DNA of 64,000 nucleotides from Umbelopsis isabellina (GCA_016758905.1 JAEPQZ010000017.1:434001-498000), one strand, 5' to 3'. Positions 10,362-22,355 are shown, counted from the stretch's first letter. A program made the numbers and translations. Notes: generated by a model not told the origin, from the sequence alone.

Positions 10362-12111
10362 ATGCATAAAAACGATTGCGCTGGCGATCCTGATTCCACT
10401 GAAGTTCTTGAGGAAGGCTCCCGTAGCATTCTGCTGAGTCTTGCCTCTCAGCTTCGTAAGGGCATGGACTTGGTAAGCTGCCACCAGACCATATAAGCAA
10501 TGCCGCCACGCACAACTGTATGCCTGGACTAACCGAACTATATATGCTACCTCTCTTGACACGACACTTGAACTAATGACAGCACCGAGTTACGCTGCCT
10601 ACTTTTGTATTGGAGCCTCGTAGTATGTTGGAAAGAATCACCGATTTCTTTTCTCATTCAGATTATATCATAGAGTAAGTATCGCAATTTGATCTAATAA
10701 GGTTGCTCAAAGGATTGGGTGTGAATGGTGCATAGCGAAGGCTGGCGTTGGCTTGTCATGTTTATTGTTATGATCGGTTCAGTCCAAAGCCGGTCCTTTT
10801 CGGATTCACCTGATCTGTCACTGGCCGGAACGCTTATCCCCCCCCCCCAATTACAATTTCACAGGGCTAGTAAACAAGATGACCAGGTGCAACGATTTAT
10901 CAGTGTTGTACGATACTACTTGTCGGGTTGGCATATAAAGCCAAAGGTATGAATGGTTATTTATTCACCGCGTATGGTAGCTGAAATTAACTCTTTAATT
11001 TTTGCTCGGCTTGTGCCTTTCTCAGGGTGTGAAAAAACCATATAATCCAGTTTTAGGAGAATTTTATCGATGTCAATACAAGTATGCTGATAATACTGAA
11101 GGATACTACGTTGCTGAACAAGTATCACATCATCCACCTATCTCAGCATATTATTATGCCAGCCCCGAGAACGGCATCCTAATTGCTGGCGATATCCGAC
11201 CCAAGAGTAAATTTTTGGGTAACAGTGCCGCCACCTTGATGCAAGGTTCTTCGCATATTATCTTTACAAACAGACATAACGAGAGATACGACATTGTGAT
11301 GCCCAACATGTATGCTCGTGGTATATGTAAGTGTTACAGGAGCTCTTCGTACCATGTCTGAAAAAAGAACATTTAATCTGATTACTATCTCTTTCCTTTT
11401 CTAGTGTTTGGTACCATGACATTGGAATTGGGAGATGCGTCTTCCATTCGCTGTATAAGTAGTGATCTTATTTGTGAACTAGAATTTAAAACAAAGGGCT
11501 TTTTCTCTGGACAGTGGAACTCATTAGTGGGCAAGATCAAACGCGAATCAACCGGCGAGGTGCTATTTGAGCTCAGTGGTCAATGGTCCGACGAAATTTA
11601 TATCAAGATGAACAAAGCGTCCAGCAAAAATACCCTATTTGATGTTAAAGAATCAAAAATATTCCCAAAGACCGTTGCACCAGAATCTGAACAGGAACCC
11701 AATGAATCGCAACGTCAATGGGCCGATCTGACAGCGGCTATTCGTAAGCATGACATGGATGCTGCTACTGAAGCTAAGACCGCCGTTGAAGATAGGCAAA
11801 GACATAATGCAAAGATTAGGGAAGATGAAGGTGTGGAGTGGCGGCCGCGGTTTTTTGATGCAAAGAATGATGATTTCGTTTTGGTAGGAACTGATCGGTA
11901 AGTATATCTGACAGTGAAACATGTAACATGCTTTATCATATATTTAATATTTACATGTTGTTGCTATAGCCTCGACTTCTCTAAACCAGAAGACACAAAG
12001 AAGCAATTGCACGACTTTATTTTTGCCAAACATGAAGACGCATTTACTCATAGAAAAGCAGACGCAGTAGCTAACAACCAGGCTACTTCAACTACCACCC
12101 AAGCTCAGTAA
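10362..12111 (+). CDS. Oxysterol-binding-protein-related lipid transfer protein, Osh6/Osh7 type
   Basis: Six exons (10362-10472, 10583-10674, 10865-10946, 11026-11326, 11405-11897, 11970-12111) give 406 aa consisting of one ORD domain, with no PH or ankyrin domain. The OSBP signature EQVSHHPP is present. The subfamily is shown by SLASQLRKGMDL, LPTFVLEPRSML, GWHIKPKGVKKP, PKSKFLGNSAA and ARGILFG, all patterns of yeast Osh6/7 and mammalian ORP5/8. That group moves phosphatidylserine from the ER to the plasma membrane in exchange for PI4P. The substrate is therefore inferred as phosphatidylserine/PI4P rather than sterol. Introns are normal GT-AG; the second has an 11-C run (10838-10848) near its acceptor. 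Confidence 0.9.
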
Positions 12112-12275
12112 GGAGTTGTTGTGTTTACAGACTAAGATCGTCTTTAGATAACTTTAAAGCATGATTAAATCTTTTCTTTTTTTTAATAACCTGCAATGTC
12201 CCGGGTCTAAGAAAATCCATGAAGTTTTTAACTTTGCTAAGATTTGTCTACATATACACCTTTACAAATGGCTCA

Positions 12276-13222
12276 CTAGAGATTCGATATCGCATCACCA
12301 ATAGCTTTAGCAGCGGCCACTTGATGGTCAGTTGCGCCAACATTTTTTGCTCCATACAAGTGACCTTTCAGCTGTCATAGAAAAATTTTGCCAATTCTGT
12401 TAAAGTTGCATCAGATGTCATGTTCATTTCCTTTTCTTTACCTGAGCAGGAACTTTCAATGGACACAGAACGGTGATGATGACTAGCTCGGTTTCAAGTT
12501 CTCCCAAAAGCTCCGTATTAGACATTATTTTGCCATAAACATCCTCCAATATAACATTTAAAAGATCTGGACTTGACTGTCCTATGTTATGTTTGACTCG
12601 ATCCGTCACTTTGTCATATACTTTCTTGAACATAGCTTCCCCATGAGCCTGATAATCTGGCGGCGTTGCGCGAGGCGTCGTTGGGAGCGTTGACTTGGTT
12701 TCATTGTCCACAACGCTTACGAGCTTTTGCATGGCATTGATAGTCTATACCCATTTTATCAGTGATAATCCACGAATCGATATGGACTGTCCAGCAACTT
12801 ACCTTTGGCATACCAATCACAAAAGACGCCTTGAGTAAGGCGTTTTGCGCCATCATGACCCACTTCTTTCTCTCATCTGTGCCTTTCAATTGTTTCAAAT
12901 ATGTATCAACAATAGATGGTATAGCGCTGGGTCTGTTAGCACTTGCCAAACCGCAAACCTGAGGCATATTAATACTCGGTTAATAAGTCAAAGTGGAGTT
13001 TATGCAAACGACAGAGCAGAGAATGTGAATTACAATTAAGATTGTATTTAGAGAGGGTTCAAACACCTGTTGTCCAACTTGGTATATTTGCTCCTCTTGC
13101 TCTCTATTGAGAATTTCTTGGTCCATTACTATACACAAATGTTGTGACCGACTACGCTTGAATGACGGCTTTCTAAGCTGAGGCTTCGGATTTGGGCCAT
13201 CAGTGGCTTGTGACTCCGACAT
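12276..13222 (-). CDS. AhpD/carboxymuconolactone decarboxylase-like protein
   Basis: Four exons (13067-13222, 12803-12958, 12442-12744, 12276-12371) encode 236 aa. The C-terminal half shows the CMD-like helical core: ELVIITVLCPLKVPAQ, then KGHLYGAKNVGAT, close to the ExxxV...H...A..nGAT pattern of the family. The CxxC redox pair of AhpD is absent, so alkyl-hydroperoxide reduction by the AhpD mechanism is unlikely. Fungal members are poorly characterised and some are peroxisomal or mitochondrial; no clear targeting signal is visible. The N-terminus is basic (RKPSFKRSRS). The start codon is only 74 nt from that of the divergent prefoldin gene. Confidence 0.75.
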
Positions 13223-13296
13223 TTCTTTCTTTCTCGTGCCTGCTCATCACAGTAACGACTAGATTCCTTCTTTCATATACAACTGCTTGTTACATC

Positions 13297-13939
13297 ATGT
13301 CTGCCCAGGCTCTCGAGGCGAAATTAGAAGTGGAAAGCAAAGCATTCCAACAGATTCAAAAGGGTATTTACTACTGGCTGTAATCCTTAGCAAAACCTGA
13401 ATGAACACAATTTAAATGTAAACTCCATGCACTAGATCTAACTAAAGCAATTGAATCTCGTCAACAATTGGATTCACAACGCCAAGAAAACGAACTTGTG
13501 AAAGGGGTATGCAACTATGATTTAACGAAACAGCCGAGATGCAAGGCGGATCAGTCGTTCCTAACACTGCAATCTAGGAATTTGATCTTTTAGATGAAAG
13601 TGCAGGTATCTTTAAGTTGGTCGGCCCTGTCTTAGTCAAGCAGGACAGAACAGAAGCTTTCACAAATGTGAAAAACCGTCTGGACCTCATCAATGCGGAA
13701 ATGTAAGGCTTTAAATCTTTCCAATGCTCCAATTGTGATCAAAATGACTCATCATCATCCCGGTTTGTAGAAAACGCGTGGAAGCGCAACTTCAAGATTT
13801 GAATCAGAAATCAGAAAAGAAGAAAACTGAGGTAGGATATGAACAAATTGTTATATTGAGCCTTTACTACATAGCACTCATTCATTTGCTATAGATCATG
13901 CAACTCCAGTCACAGTTTCAAGAATTGAGAGCAAACTAA
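13297..13939 (+). CDS. YKE2: Prefoldin subunit 6
   Basis: Five exons (13297-13363, 13436-13506, 13578-13702, 13771-13831, 13895-13939) give 122 aa, the normal beta-prefoldin length. Two coiled-coil arms flank the beta-hairpin core VYKLVGPVL-type stretch (here IFKLVGPVLVKQD). Prefoldin is a cytosolic hexamer that holds nascent actin and tubulin and hands them to the chaperonin CCT. The first exon is short and the internal exons are 61-125 nt, so each splice site was set by matching the conserved pattern ESRQQLDSQ, EFDLLDE and EIKRVEAQ. It is head-to-head with the CMD-like gene and tail-to-tail with BOL3. Confidence 0.92.
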
Positions 13940-14065
13940 TGGCATAAATCCATGCATTGTCTGCACTGTACAGTTAGTTCCTTATTCCATTTCAAAACAT
14001 AATAAAAATAAGTAAATGCAGTTTTATAAAGACTATTTTAGAAGCGCTTCTATGATATGGATATT

Positions 14066-14550
14066 CTACTGGCTGGAGGTCTTGAGCTGAAAATGTACAT
14101 TGGACCATTGAGTAGACAGCCCAAGCAAGCAACTAACTTTGAAACACATACCTGTAGCCCGTGCATCTCTTTGATTTCTTCCTTAAGGATTTCATTGATT
14201 TTTCGGTGTTGCTTGACAACTGACATGCCCTTGAATTGTGCGCTAGCAATGTTAATGGCGTACATGGACCCACATCCACCTAATTACAATACGTTTATGT
14301 CTTAGCCTTATCCTGGTCTTCCATATAGATGTGAAGACATACCTGATACATCAGCTACTTGAAGTCGCAGTGGGGTAAGCTCATTAGTCAGCTTGTTGTA
14401 AATGTGCCTCTCGCCCTCAGTCAGCGAGGCTGTCTCGCTTTCCGATGAATACAAGCGGGTAGCTTGTAGTGACCCTACGCTCTTGCTAGCATGACTTCCG
14501 TTATTGACGAAGGTTCGAGAGCATAGACGTGCAAAAGTTGGCAATGACAT
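14066..14550 (-). CDS. BOL3: Mitochondrial BolA-like protein 3
   Basis: Three exons (14343-14550, 14152-14279, 14066-14086) encode 118 aa. Residues 1-35 are basic and lack early acids ([15 protein letters not shown]), as in a mitochondrial presequence. The BolA domain carries GGCGSMYAI, the helix [15 protein letters not shown] and the end MHGLQLKT, all typical of Bol3. With NFU1 (present at 21.5 kb) and Grx5, Bol3 helps deliver 4Fe-4S clusters to lipoate synthase, aconitase and succinate dehydrogenase. The Cys of GGCGS and the His of MHGLQ are candidate ligands. The last exon is 21 nt including the stop. Confidence 0.92.
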
Positions 14551-16063
14551 GTCGTTATCTGGTAAGAATTTCGAGAGCTATATCGTAAAAGTTGCCCTAT
14601 TGAGTCACAAATCTTACGGTAACTCATTCGCAGAAGTCACGTTATCGTAGGCATTGAATTTATAGCAGTCTCAACTATTCTTGATTAACTGTAAAGTCTT
14701 TCAAAGCCTTTTACAGTTTCTGAGTATTATACACAACTCATCAGCTTTGTCAGAGCCAAATCTCAATTGATATAAAGCAACTGTACTGATAAAAAAGATA
14801 AAAAACGTACTTATTTATTAGGATTTAATATTCTGCTGTCTGAGGTCAATGTAAACCTAAAGGTTATTAAGAACAGAGACAAAGCTGGCCAAGGAAACTC
14901 TAAGTATCTGCGCTATTCACTATGCTTATAGTACATTGGGCTGAATTGGCTAGAAGGGTTCCTGAATATTTGAGCAATTGTGTCAGGATAAAACAAATTG
15001 TGGCGTTTATTTCTATTGTGATTGTGACAATATCATGTTCCACTACATCACACATCATGAATACTGGTAGAGCACAGGAAACTTATGAGTTGTAACAATT
15101 TAATGCATATGCCAATTGGCAATTTGTTTGGCATGTAACCTGACGTTCGAATATTTTAAAAAGCGCAGTCTTTCAATGTATATTCGCAACATTCAGAGAA
15201 ACGTTTATAAACCCTCATAGGTGCTTGCAATCACTTTGCTCAAATTTCAGCCATTCAATACTTTAAAGGAAGAAGCACTGACCGTAAGATATCATAAATT
15301 GACTAAAAATAGCAAGCTGGCTTATCCATCCTAGAACATTGTTGGCCGAACCAGTCCATACTCTTGATACAAAGCCTTTGCTTGACATGTTTCTCACCTA
15401 CATGTATGTCCACTAGTCTACTATCTAACTACCATTTCCAACGAGTTCAAAATACCACGTTATAGTAAAAAAGATAATATCTAATTTAGACAACATGAAC
15501 TTATTTGTTTCCGCCACTAGAGATCTGAGATGCGTCAACACAATTATTGTGGTACAATCTGTGAATGGTTTTGGTACAGGTACAAGGCCTAGATACTGCT
15601 GATTCAGCCTGATGATAAAGTTTCAATTTGTAGCCAGGCAACTCCTTCGTGATAGCCATCTGAGATCTTGGCCGTACCACAATGACGAGCACTTGTCTTA
15701 CTTTTACCGGAAGTTTTCCGTATTATCTACTCTACCGACGTGCATATCCAACTCTGTTGCTAATAGGAAAGCTTAGTACGCACTTATATTATTGCTTTAC
15801 TAGGAAATATTTTCAACTTCATTTATGTTCGATACATCGTATCATTAGCATTTGCTTAAAAGGCTTGCAATTTTGAAGTGCTGTGATTCCACGACAAGAA
15901 AGGCAGTTTCGGCTTACTCTGTAAAGGAAATTTTTTAAAAGCTTATTACTATGGGTCGTTGGTGCTACACGACGGCTAACGATTACTATTTCAACTCGAG
16001 ACCATATCAGTCATCATTCTCTCTTAAACTTCACTCGTGGGCAAAGGGTTTGCAATTACTGTG
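14551..16063. other. Gene-poor intergenic region
   Basis: About 1.5 kb with no recognised coding sequence, RNA gene or transposon remnant. Short ORFs at 15501-15692 (minus) and 15682-15876 (plus) overlap each other and have no family signature. Confidence 0.45.
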
Positions 16064-17509
16064 ATGGAATTAGAGCAAGTTTTCAGTCAATACAACTCAA
16101 AATATATCTCTGATTGTCCTGAACGGTTATGCGATAAGCATGAAGAAGCAAAAAGTATCTTGCAACGAACAAATTTCGATTACGCTCGAGTTGAGAAGTT
16201 AAAAGCCGTTCTGGGTCCCTCTGAATGGAAAGCCGTAGCTATACTGTTTGACGAGGGAGATGGAGTTCCCGCAGACAAGGTTATGGATGTTCTACGGAAG
16301 CGCGAACAGGCATCCAATTTCCAATTCCCGCAAGACGAAGACTTGTTCCGTAGACATTTCGCCATTATTTATATGTTTGTAGTAGCACTACGGTTGAATC
16401 CAATTACAAGATTTACTGTCGTTGTACTTTTGTTGGAGAAATATTATTGTTGGAGGAGCCTTAAAAATAAGGCTCTGGAATCACAGATCGGACGAGTGTT
16501 AACTAAACTACTGGATATCGAAACAGACTCCAAGTTTAAGTTTTTCGATAAGTGCAAAATCAACGTTTACAGCAATATTGAATACCACGACGACACGTTC
16601 ACAACTATCTATGCTGTTTACGCATTATTGTTTGCTGTAGGTCGCAAGCGGGCTTCTTACTGTCCTCGTCAAGGACTTAGAATCCTCAATCCCAAAACCA
16701 TAGTCCGGATCAAATTCCAGGACCAGGGATCAGAAGTCAACTGGTTCGACACTATCAGGAACGGCATGAACAACGATATCAGAAGGGGATACATGCGAAA
16801 TCAAGGTGCTACCGTAGTCAAGCTTATGGAATCCTCATCAGTCATAATTAGCTTCAGAAACCGGCATATATACTCAATCCTGAACACTACAGTTTCTAAT
16901 GGTCGCATCGAATCAACGACACGATGGTATCCTGTTATATACACTTTACTTGTAGGTTTATCCATATCTGTACCAGCCGTAGCCGAATTTAAAAATCAAA
17001 CTCTGAGTGCAAGGAACATTGATGCGTTATCGACAATATTTTCATTGTTAGTGATATCATCCACAATCTTGCCCATCATAGCCGCTATTGTAGGAGATAC
17101 ATTTACTTGGTCGCGCTTGATCACCGGCAAGATTTGTCCTAGAATACTAGAGATTGATTCATTATCCTGTGTCGTGTGCGAATTAAGTGCATTAACAGAG
17201 CAGTACGACGCAAATGAACTATTTGGCACAATCAACACTTGTGCAGTCACCCATCAGCCTCGAGGAAACACGTCCTTTAGTAGACCACTTTTTGCTTATG
17301 AAGCACAGCTACTTGGTCTACTCCTCCTTTATGACCCAACTCGTCAAGTTTATTGCGCTTATGACGATAGAACTGATCATATGCGAGTTGTTCTAAAGGG
17401 ACTTGAAGGAAATGAGTCAAAAGCTTATGATTACCATGTTACAGCAGCGTCACCTGGACTGACCTCGCAACTTATGTGTTGTGATGCTAACAGGTTGCTC
17501 ATCGGTTGA
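16064..17509 (+). CDS. Orphan intronless membrane protein
   Basis: A single 481-aa open frame from the first ATG; an in-frame GTG lies 27 nt upstream. I do not recognise a family. The first ~110 residues are charged and helical (DEGDGVPADKVMDVLRK looks like a small helical motif). The centre has weakly hydrophobic helices, and two strong membrane segments lie near residues 290-310 (WYPVIYTLLVGLSISVPAV) and 330-350 (TIFSLLVISSTILPIIAAIV). A C-terminal soluble part of about 130 residues follows. The Cys residues in it (LSCVVCEL) could be structural. No catalytic motif is visible. It is a long ORF in a gene-poor stretch, so a lineage-specific gene or an incoming gene are both possible. Confidence 0.6.
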   Translation: MELEQVFSQYNSKYISDCPERLCDKHEEAKSILQRTNFDYARVEKLKAVLGPSEWKAVAILFDEGDGVPADKVMDVLRKREQASNFQFPQDEDLFRRHFAIIYMFVVALRLNPITRFTVVVLLLEKYYCWRSLKNKALESQIGRVLTKLLDIETDSKFKFFDKCKINVYSNIEYHDDTFTTIYAVYALLFAVGRKRASYCPRQGLRILNPKTIVRIKFQDQGSEVNWFDTIRNGMNNDIRRGYMRNQGATVVKLMESSSVIISFRNRHIYSILNTTVSNGRIESTTRWYPVIYTLLVGLSISVPAVAEFKNQTLSARNIDALSTIFSLLVISSTILPIIAAIVGDTFTWSRLITGKICPRILEIDSLSCVVCELSALTEQYDANELFGTINTCAVTHQPRGNTSFSRPLFAYEAQLLGLLLLYDPTRQVYCAYDDRTDHMRVVLKGLEGNESKAYDYHVTAASPGLTSQLMCCDANRLLIG

Positions 17510-18844
17510 GCCGACCTTGTAAGTAGATCTGAAAATAAAATCAGATATCAGCTTCTTCGCAATTATGCAATTTTCAAGCAACATACACCATCTAATTGAG
17601 TACTATGCTGGCCTTCAATAAAGACAATATATTATTAATCCAAATAACTTCTGAGAGCGGCCGATATGACGTTTATTGGGAATTAATTATTTTACATTCA
17701 AATATTTTGGGAATCTGTTGTTTTGTAGGACTTTTCTTTGGCCGCTTTCCATCATTCTAAGTTGATTGGCTTTGATAACAACTTGAGGGAAAATATATCC
17801 ATTTTATGCCAACAAAGGGTATCTATAAGTAGCCTGTTCGAATTTATGCATTTTACAAATCAACCAAAATAGCACGTCTCATATCGTGCGTACTAATCCA
17901 TATCCCAGTGAGTGGAGTGTTTTCATGCTTTCTTGTAAGGGCTTGACTATTGGTCGACAAGTTGCTATGTCGGAACACCTTCAAATCCACGGTCTGGACT
18001 TAATCGCCACAAGTCTTTGCAAATTTTCAAAAACTCCAAGAACAATATTAACGGTTTCTTATTGCAGCATACATTATTTTATGCAATTTTGCCCATCTTT
18101 AACATATTCACAAAGCAGAGAAAAACAAGCTAGTCCGGTATGTTTAAAGTTATGAAATCGTAAGTTTAAAGTGAGATTTACGAAACTTTCAAGGGACAAT
18201 CATCTTGAAGAAAGAACAACATAATTATGAAAACCACGTCGTGAACAGGCCAATGCCACATGTTTACACGTAAGCAGAGAAATGCTTTATGAGACATAGT
18301 AAGGTCTAGCTGGATATTTTGATCTACAACGTACGGGTATCATATGGGCGATTTTTTGGAGATTGCTGACTCAAATGGGCCCTCAAGGTCTCTCAAGCAA
18401 GAAAATGGACACCGGCTACCAATTTACTAAGGAGCTATCTCCTGTTCGTGCGTTGTAATTGAATTGTGCCGGGATGCTCGATCTAAATGCCAACCGTGTA
18501 AAAAGGTATAAGATCGATCAAAATACATATACGTTTCCTCGACTTCTATAAAACATAGGTAACTTTTCCCTCCTTAATTCCCGTCATCCAGCGAGCAAAT
18601 TGACATCCAAGAAGCATAAATAGGGACAATAACACCCAAAGTTCTTTAGTTCGTGGTCCCGCATTTGGTATCGCAGAGTCGGTCGCCAATACTTCCTTGC
18701 AGATTTCGCCTTAGCAATATATGCAGTGCTGTTATTCCAAACCAAATATGGTTCCAAAGGAAAATCTATTCAATATTAAAGCGAAGATCGTTTTCTAAAT
18801 TGAGGGCTACATCGATATGACAAAATATAAGCGAATATCGGCTA
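17510..18844. other. Gene-poor intergenic region
   Basis: About 1.3 kb with no supported gene. The longest ORF (17886-18155) starts at GTG and shows no family motif. Confidence 0.45.
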
Positions 18845-19309
18845 TTATCGCAGGCCCATCAATGCTTGAACCACTCTGAAGGTTCCGCGTACTAGGTCAT
18901 TGATACCAAAGAGGATAATCTCCGCCATCCCAATCGTGCGACCAACTTGATGAATTGTTGCTAGTAGCAATAATACTCCCAGGAATGCGAGTGCCAATAT
19001 TGCATTAATTTGCCACCTTGAAGGCATACATAGCTGCAGTCTCGTAAGAGCCTCACCAGAGATGTTGATGGGAATGATCACTGATAAAGAGAAAAATGAG
19101 CTTTGTGCTGTGGCCACAGTCGATGTCTTTGGCCGCATTACTCCGACCTTGAGGGCTTGTAATTTACGGAATGTCCAAACATTGAATCTCTGAAGGCGCA
19201 TGCCCTGCTTGTCTGGGGTGTAATGAGAGTCCTTATGTAGGAACTGAGTTGCTCTAACTAGAATGTTCTCACTAACATCTACTGGTTTGTCTCTTTTTAT
19301 CAAAGGCAT
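18845..19309 (-). CDS. Hypothetical protein with a membrane segment
   Basis: A 154-aa ORF from an ATG. Residues about 105-125 (INAILALAFLGVLLLLATI) form a clear hydrophobic segment, and the N-terminal 60 residues are basic (RKLQALKVGVMRPK). No family is recognised. It may be one exon of a larger gene, since spliced genes are the rule here, or a chance ORF. Confidence 0.3.
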   Translation of the reverse strand: MPLIKRDKPVDVSENILVRATQFLHKDSHYTPDKQGMRLQRFNVWTFRKLQALKVGVMRPKTSTVATAQSSFFSLSVIIPINISGEALTRLQLCMPSRWQINAILALAFLGVLLLLATIHQVGRTIGMAEIILFGINDLVRGTFRVVQALMGLR

Positions 19310-19538
19310 ATGCAAACCTTTTCATGATGGGCACGAACTGCTTTCAGGGCAATCAGCCAATTAAAATCAGGTATCACATGATGTTTTTGTTCGACATCCA
19401 AACAGGCAAATATCAAGTAGGACGTCTTATTTCGAAGAAGATGCTGTTCGAGAGTCCTATATCTTTACATTCCTTTATTTGAAGAAGCTCTTGTTACCAC
19501 GAAGATTGAAGGGCAAACAGGTGTGTTAGGCCCTAGTT

Positions 19539-19562
19539 GGTACGCTGGTACGCTGGTACGCT
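19539..19562. repeat. Tandem 8-mer repeat
   Basis: Three perfect copies of GGTACGCT in a row, followed by GG. It sits about 225 nt before the secreted glycoprotein gene and outside any coding frame I accept. Confidence 0.8.
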
Positions 19563-19718
19563 GGCCAACTTACTGGGAAATTGGAAAATTGGGGATAAAT
19601 TTAACTTTCAAACTATTGGCTGCGTTATAGTAATGAGGATGTGGTGCAACCTTGAAATATGATCAAAAAAGAAAAAATGATATTAAATGAACCCTCTTTG
19701 TGTCAGTGGACCCTGAGC

Positions 19719-19728
19719 TATATAAATA
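19719..19728 (+). promoter_or_regulatory. TATA box of the GPI glycoprotein gene
   Basis: TATATAAATA lies about 60-70 nt upstream of the ATG at 19788. It argues that translation starts there and not at the in-frame ATG at 19659, which is upstream of the TATA box. Confidence 0.6.
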
Positions 19729-19787
19729 ACCGATCTCGTTTGTGCAATGAGGGAAAATTATTACAACCTCTCTTTACGTTTTGCATC

Positions 19788-21304
19788 ATGAAATCTTCTC
19801 TTTATACTGTCGCCTCAGTTGCTCTGGCGGCTACCGTAGCTGCTCAAAATAGTGACGATTATCACAATCAGGCTGGCTCTCGCCATTATCAGTGCTTGTC
19901 TTCCATCAACGGCACAGCTTATTTGATCGAGCTCGACCAAGGAACCGGACATACTTTCTCCAGCTGGACGCCACCCAGTACTACCTCGAGCGCATCTCCA
20001 CAAACTCATCCGTCATGGACACCTCTGACCGTTTCGGAGGGCATTGAGCTTTCACCTGCTCTTTGCTATAACAATGGTACACATCTATTCACTTTGAACA
20101 GCCAAAATGGCCATATCGTTACCTACGATCCCCTTGCCTCTATTTGGGTTGATCCTCTTGAGGGAAAAGCTGCTACTGCCCAAGCAGCCGCATTTTCTCA
20201 GGCTGTACAAGCTGCCAATAGCACCAATTCTGCAGACTTCTTTTGTGCTGGTGTTAACAACGAAATCGTTTGCTACGATGATGGTGCAACCAACTCTACA
20301 AATGTAACCACCAGCTCCAGCTCAACTTCAAGCAATGATGCCTGGGTTACAGATTTGACAAACTGGAACTTTACCGCCCCAACTACTACGCAGAATCCTC
20401 TGCCAAATATCCAAGGTGCCGTACTTGCAGCCTCTGATTCGCAGGTATTCCTGTTTGGAGGACAAATTGGAGCCAATGATGTAAGTTTCCCTTTCCTCTA
20501 ACCTTTATTGGGATCTTATCTTGTTTACTAATTAAGATACTCTAGAATTCGACTTCCAGCAACGCCACCAAGAACTGTAATGCCGATATCTATAGTTTCG
20601 ATGTTTCAAGCTCTCAATGGTCAAACGTTGGCCAGTTTTCCAATAACAACACGTTTACTAGTGTCAGCGATCCAGCCGTAGCCTATTACAATTCTTCTTT
20701 CTATATTTTCGGTGGCCAGTCTTGCACTTCTAATAGCTCTGATGAGAATATTGAGAACATTGTACAAGACTTTTGGGTTTATACTCCTCCAAAGTGAGTT
20801 TACTTTTATTGCAAAGCATGCCATTTACATCATAACTTAAAAATTTGTCCAGCACTTGGGTAGTCATTGACCCTATAACTTCCAATCAACCGCCAAGCAC
20901 AGTCGGTGGCCAATTGTCATTGCTCAACGCTACTGATAGCAGTCCTTACTTGGTTTTGTAAGTTTTTCATGACTGTATTGAAGCATCATGCCTTCTACTC
21001 AAACGCTCATCCTTTTACTAGGAAATCGGGTTACAACACCACCAACACTCATGCCACAGTTGGGGACTCTGATACTTATTTGTTTGATCTGTCTAACCGC
21101 ACCTGGGTAGCTTTCGTTGGCAAACCAAGTAACAACAGTATGAACGGCGGCAACAATACTGGCTCGGGCGGTTCTGGTGGCTCCGGTGGCTCTGGTACCG
21201 GTGTTTCCAATGGAAACGTGGTATCAGCGGCTGATAAATCGTTGCCATATGCCACTCTTGCGGTTGCTGGTGCTGCAGCAGCACTTTGTGCGCTTTTGCT
21301 TTAA
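19788..21304 (+). CDS. Secreted kelch-like glycoprotein, probably GPI-anchored
   Basis: Four exons (19788-20480, 20546-20793, 20853-20957, 21022-21304) give 442 aa. A signal peptide covers residues 1-20 (MKSSLYTVASVALAATVAAQ). The body has kelch-like repeats (VFLFGGQ, FYIFGGQS, TYLFDLSNRTW) and a very large number of N-glycosylation sequons, many in Ser/Thr/Asn runs. A linker of GGS repeats (about residues 390-410) leads to a small-residue site and a hydrophobic tail (LPYATLAVAGAAAALCALLL), the layout of a GPI-anchored cell-wall protein. Related fungal proteins form beta-propellers at the surface with unknown ligands. Function is unknown; surface location is a strong inference. Confidence 0.8.
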
Positions 21305-21459
21305 AGAAAATGACATTGTGCAATAAATTCATGGAATAAGTTTGACCAACTCAGTTGACATACTGCTTTATAAATACAAACTTGCTTCTTGAGCATTTTG
21401 AACTACTTATTCAAATCAAATAAAAAAATAGTCATTTCTAATACAGGTGGGGAGGTAAA

Positions 21460-22355
21460 TTATGCAGACTTTTCACCAAGAGATTTCTCGAGTCGATCGA
21501 ATTCCTTCAAGCTCACGGCATCATATTCATCCAAGACCTGCTCCACGCTTTGAACCTCGGGGATATAATGCATGAGCATGTTTTCAATGCCGTTCTTCAA
21601 AGTCACTACTGAGCTGTCGCAACCTCTGCAACTGCCTTTGAGCTTGAGTTTGACAATACCATCCTCAAATCCGCAATATTCGATGTCACCTCCATCTTCT
21701 TGAATAGCAGGTCGAATACGAGTATCAAGCAATTCTTTGATCATCTGCACTTCCTCAGAGTCATCTGGTAAGATAGTGGTGTCACTTGGTTCAGTGGAGC
21801 CTTCTTTGATAAGAGGTTGACCGGAAGCGAAATGGTCCATAATGGCAGCATAAATATCTGGTTTCATTAATTGCCACTCGCTTCCAGCTTCCTTGGCGAC
21901 AGTGATGAAATCGGGTCCATAGAAAACTCCCTTGATTCCCTCAATTTGAAACAGTTGCTTAGCGAGAGGTGACTGCAGAGAGCTTCGTACATCCAGGAAT
22001 TCGGCAGTGCCACTTTCCATGACAGGAACTCCAGGAATAAATTTGAGAGCATCATCGTTTGGTGTTTGTTCGGTTTGAATAAACATTGTACGCACTGTAA
22101 AACAATAGCCACATTAGTTTAGAGGTTCAGCTTGTTGTCGATTCAGTACTAGGCGATTGGAAAAGACAACCTACCTTGAGAAATGGCAGGACCATTCAAG
22201 CGACTAGTGGCCAAGGAAGGTCTCACACTGTTCACGGCGGAGAGTCTGCCCAATGCAATACCACGGGAAAGCAAAGGCTTGGTGACGGTGATTCTGGTAC
22301 GCAAACCAGCCGCTGCTGTTCTTCCTAATAAATTTAAAGCTATTCTTGAAGACAT
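21460..22355 (-). CDS. NFU1: NFU1 iron-sulfur cluster scaffold, mitochondrial
   Basis: Two exons (22175-22355, 21460-22094) encode 271 aa. The N-terminus is an Arg-rich, acid-free presequence of about 55 residues. It is followed by the Nfu N-domain ([16 protein letters not shown] to VTVAK-like) and the NifU C-domain with CRGC, the two cysteines that hold a 4Fe-4S cluster between two subunits. NFU1 acts late in mitochondrial Fe-S assembly and passes clusters to lipoate synthase and respiratory proteins, together with BOL3. It starts 160 nt from the divergent SEC8 start and is convergent with the glycoprotein gene. Confidence 0.95.

Noticed and set aside
17886-18155. 89-aa ORF
   Set aside because: GTG start and no protein signature.
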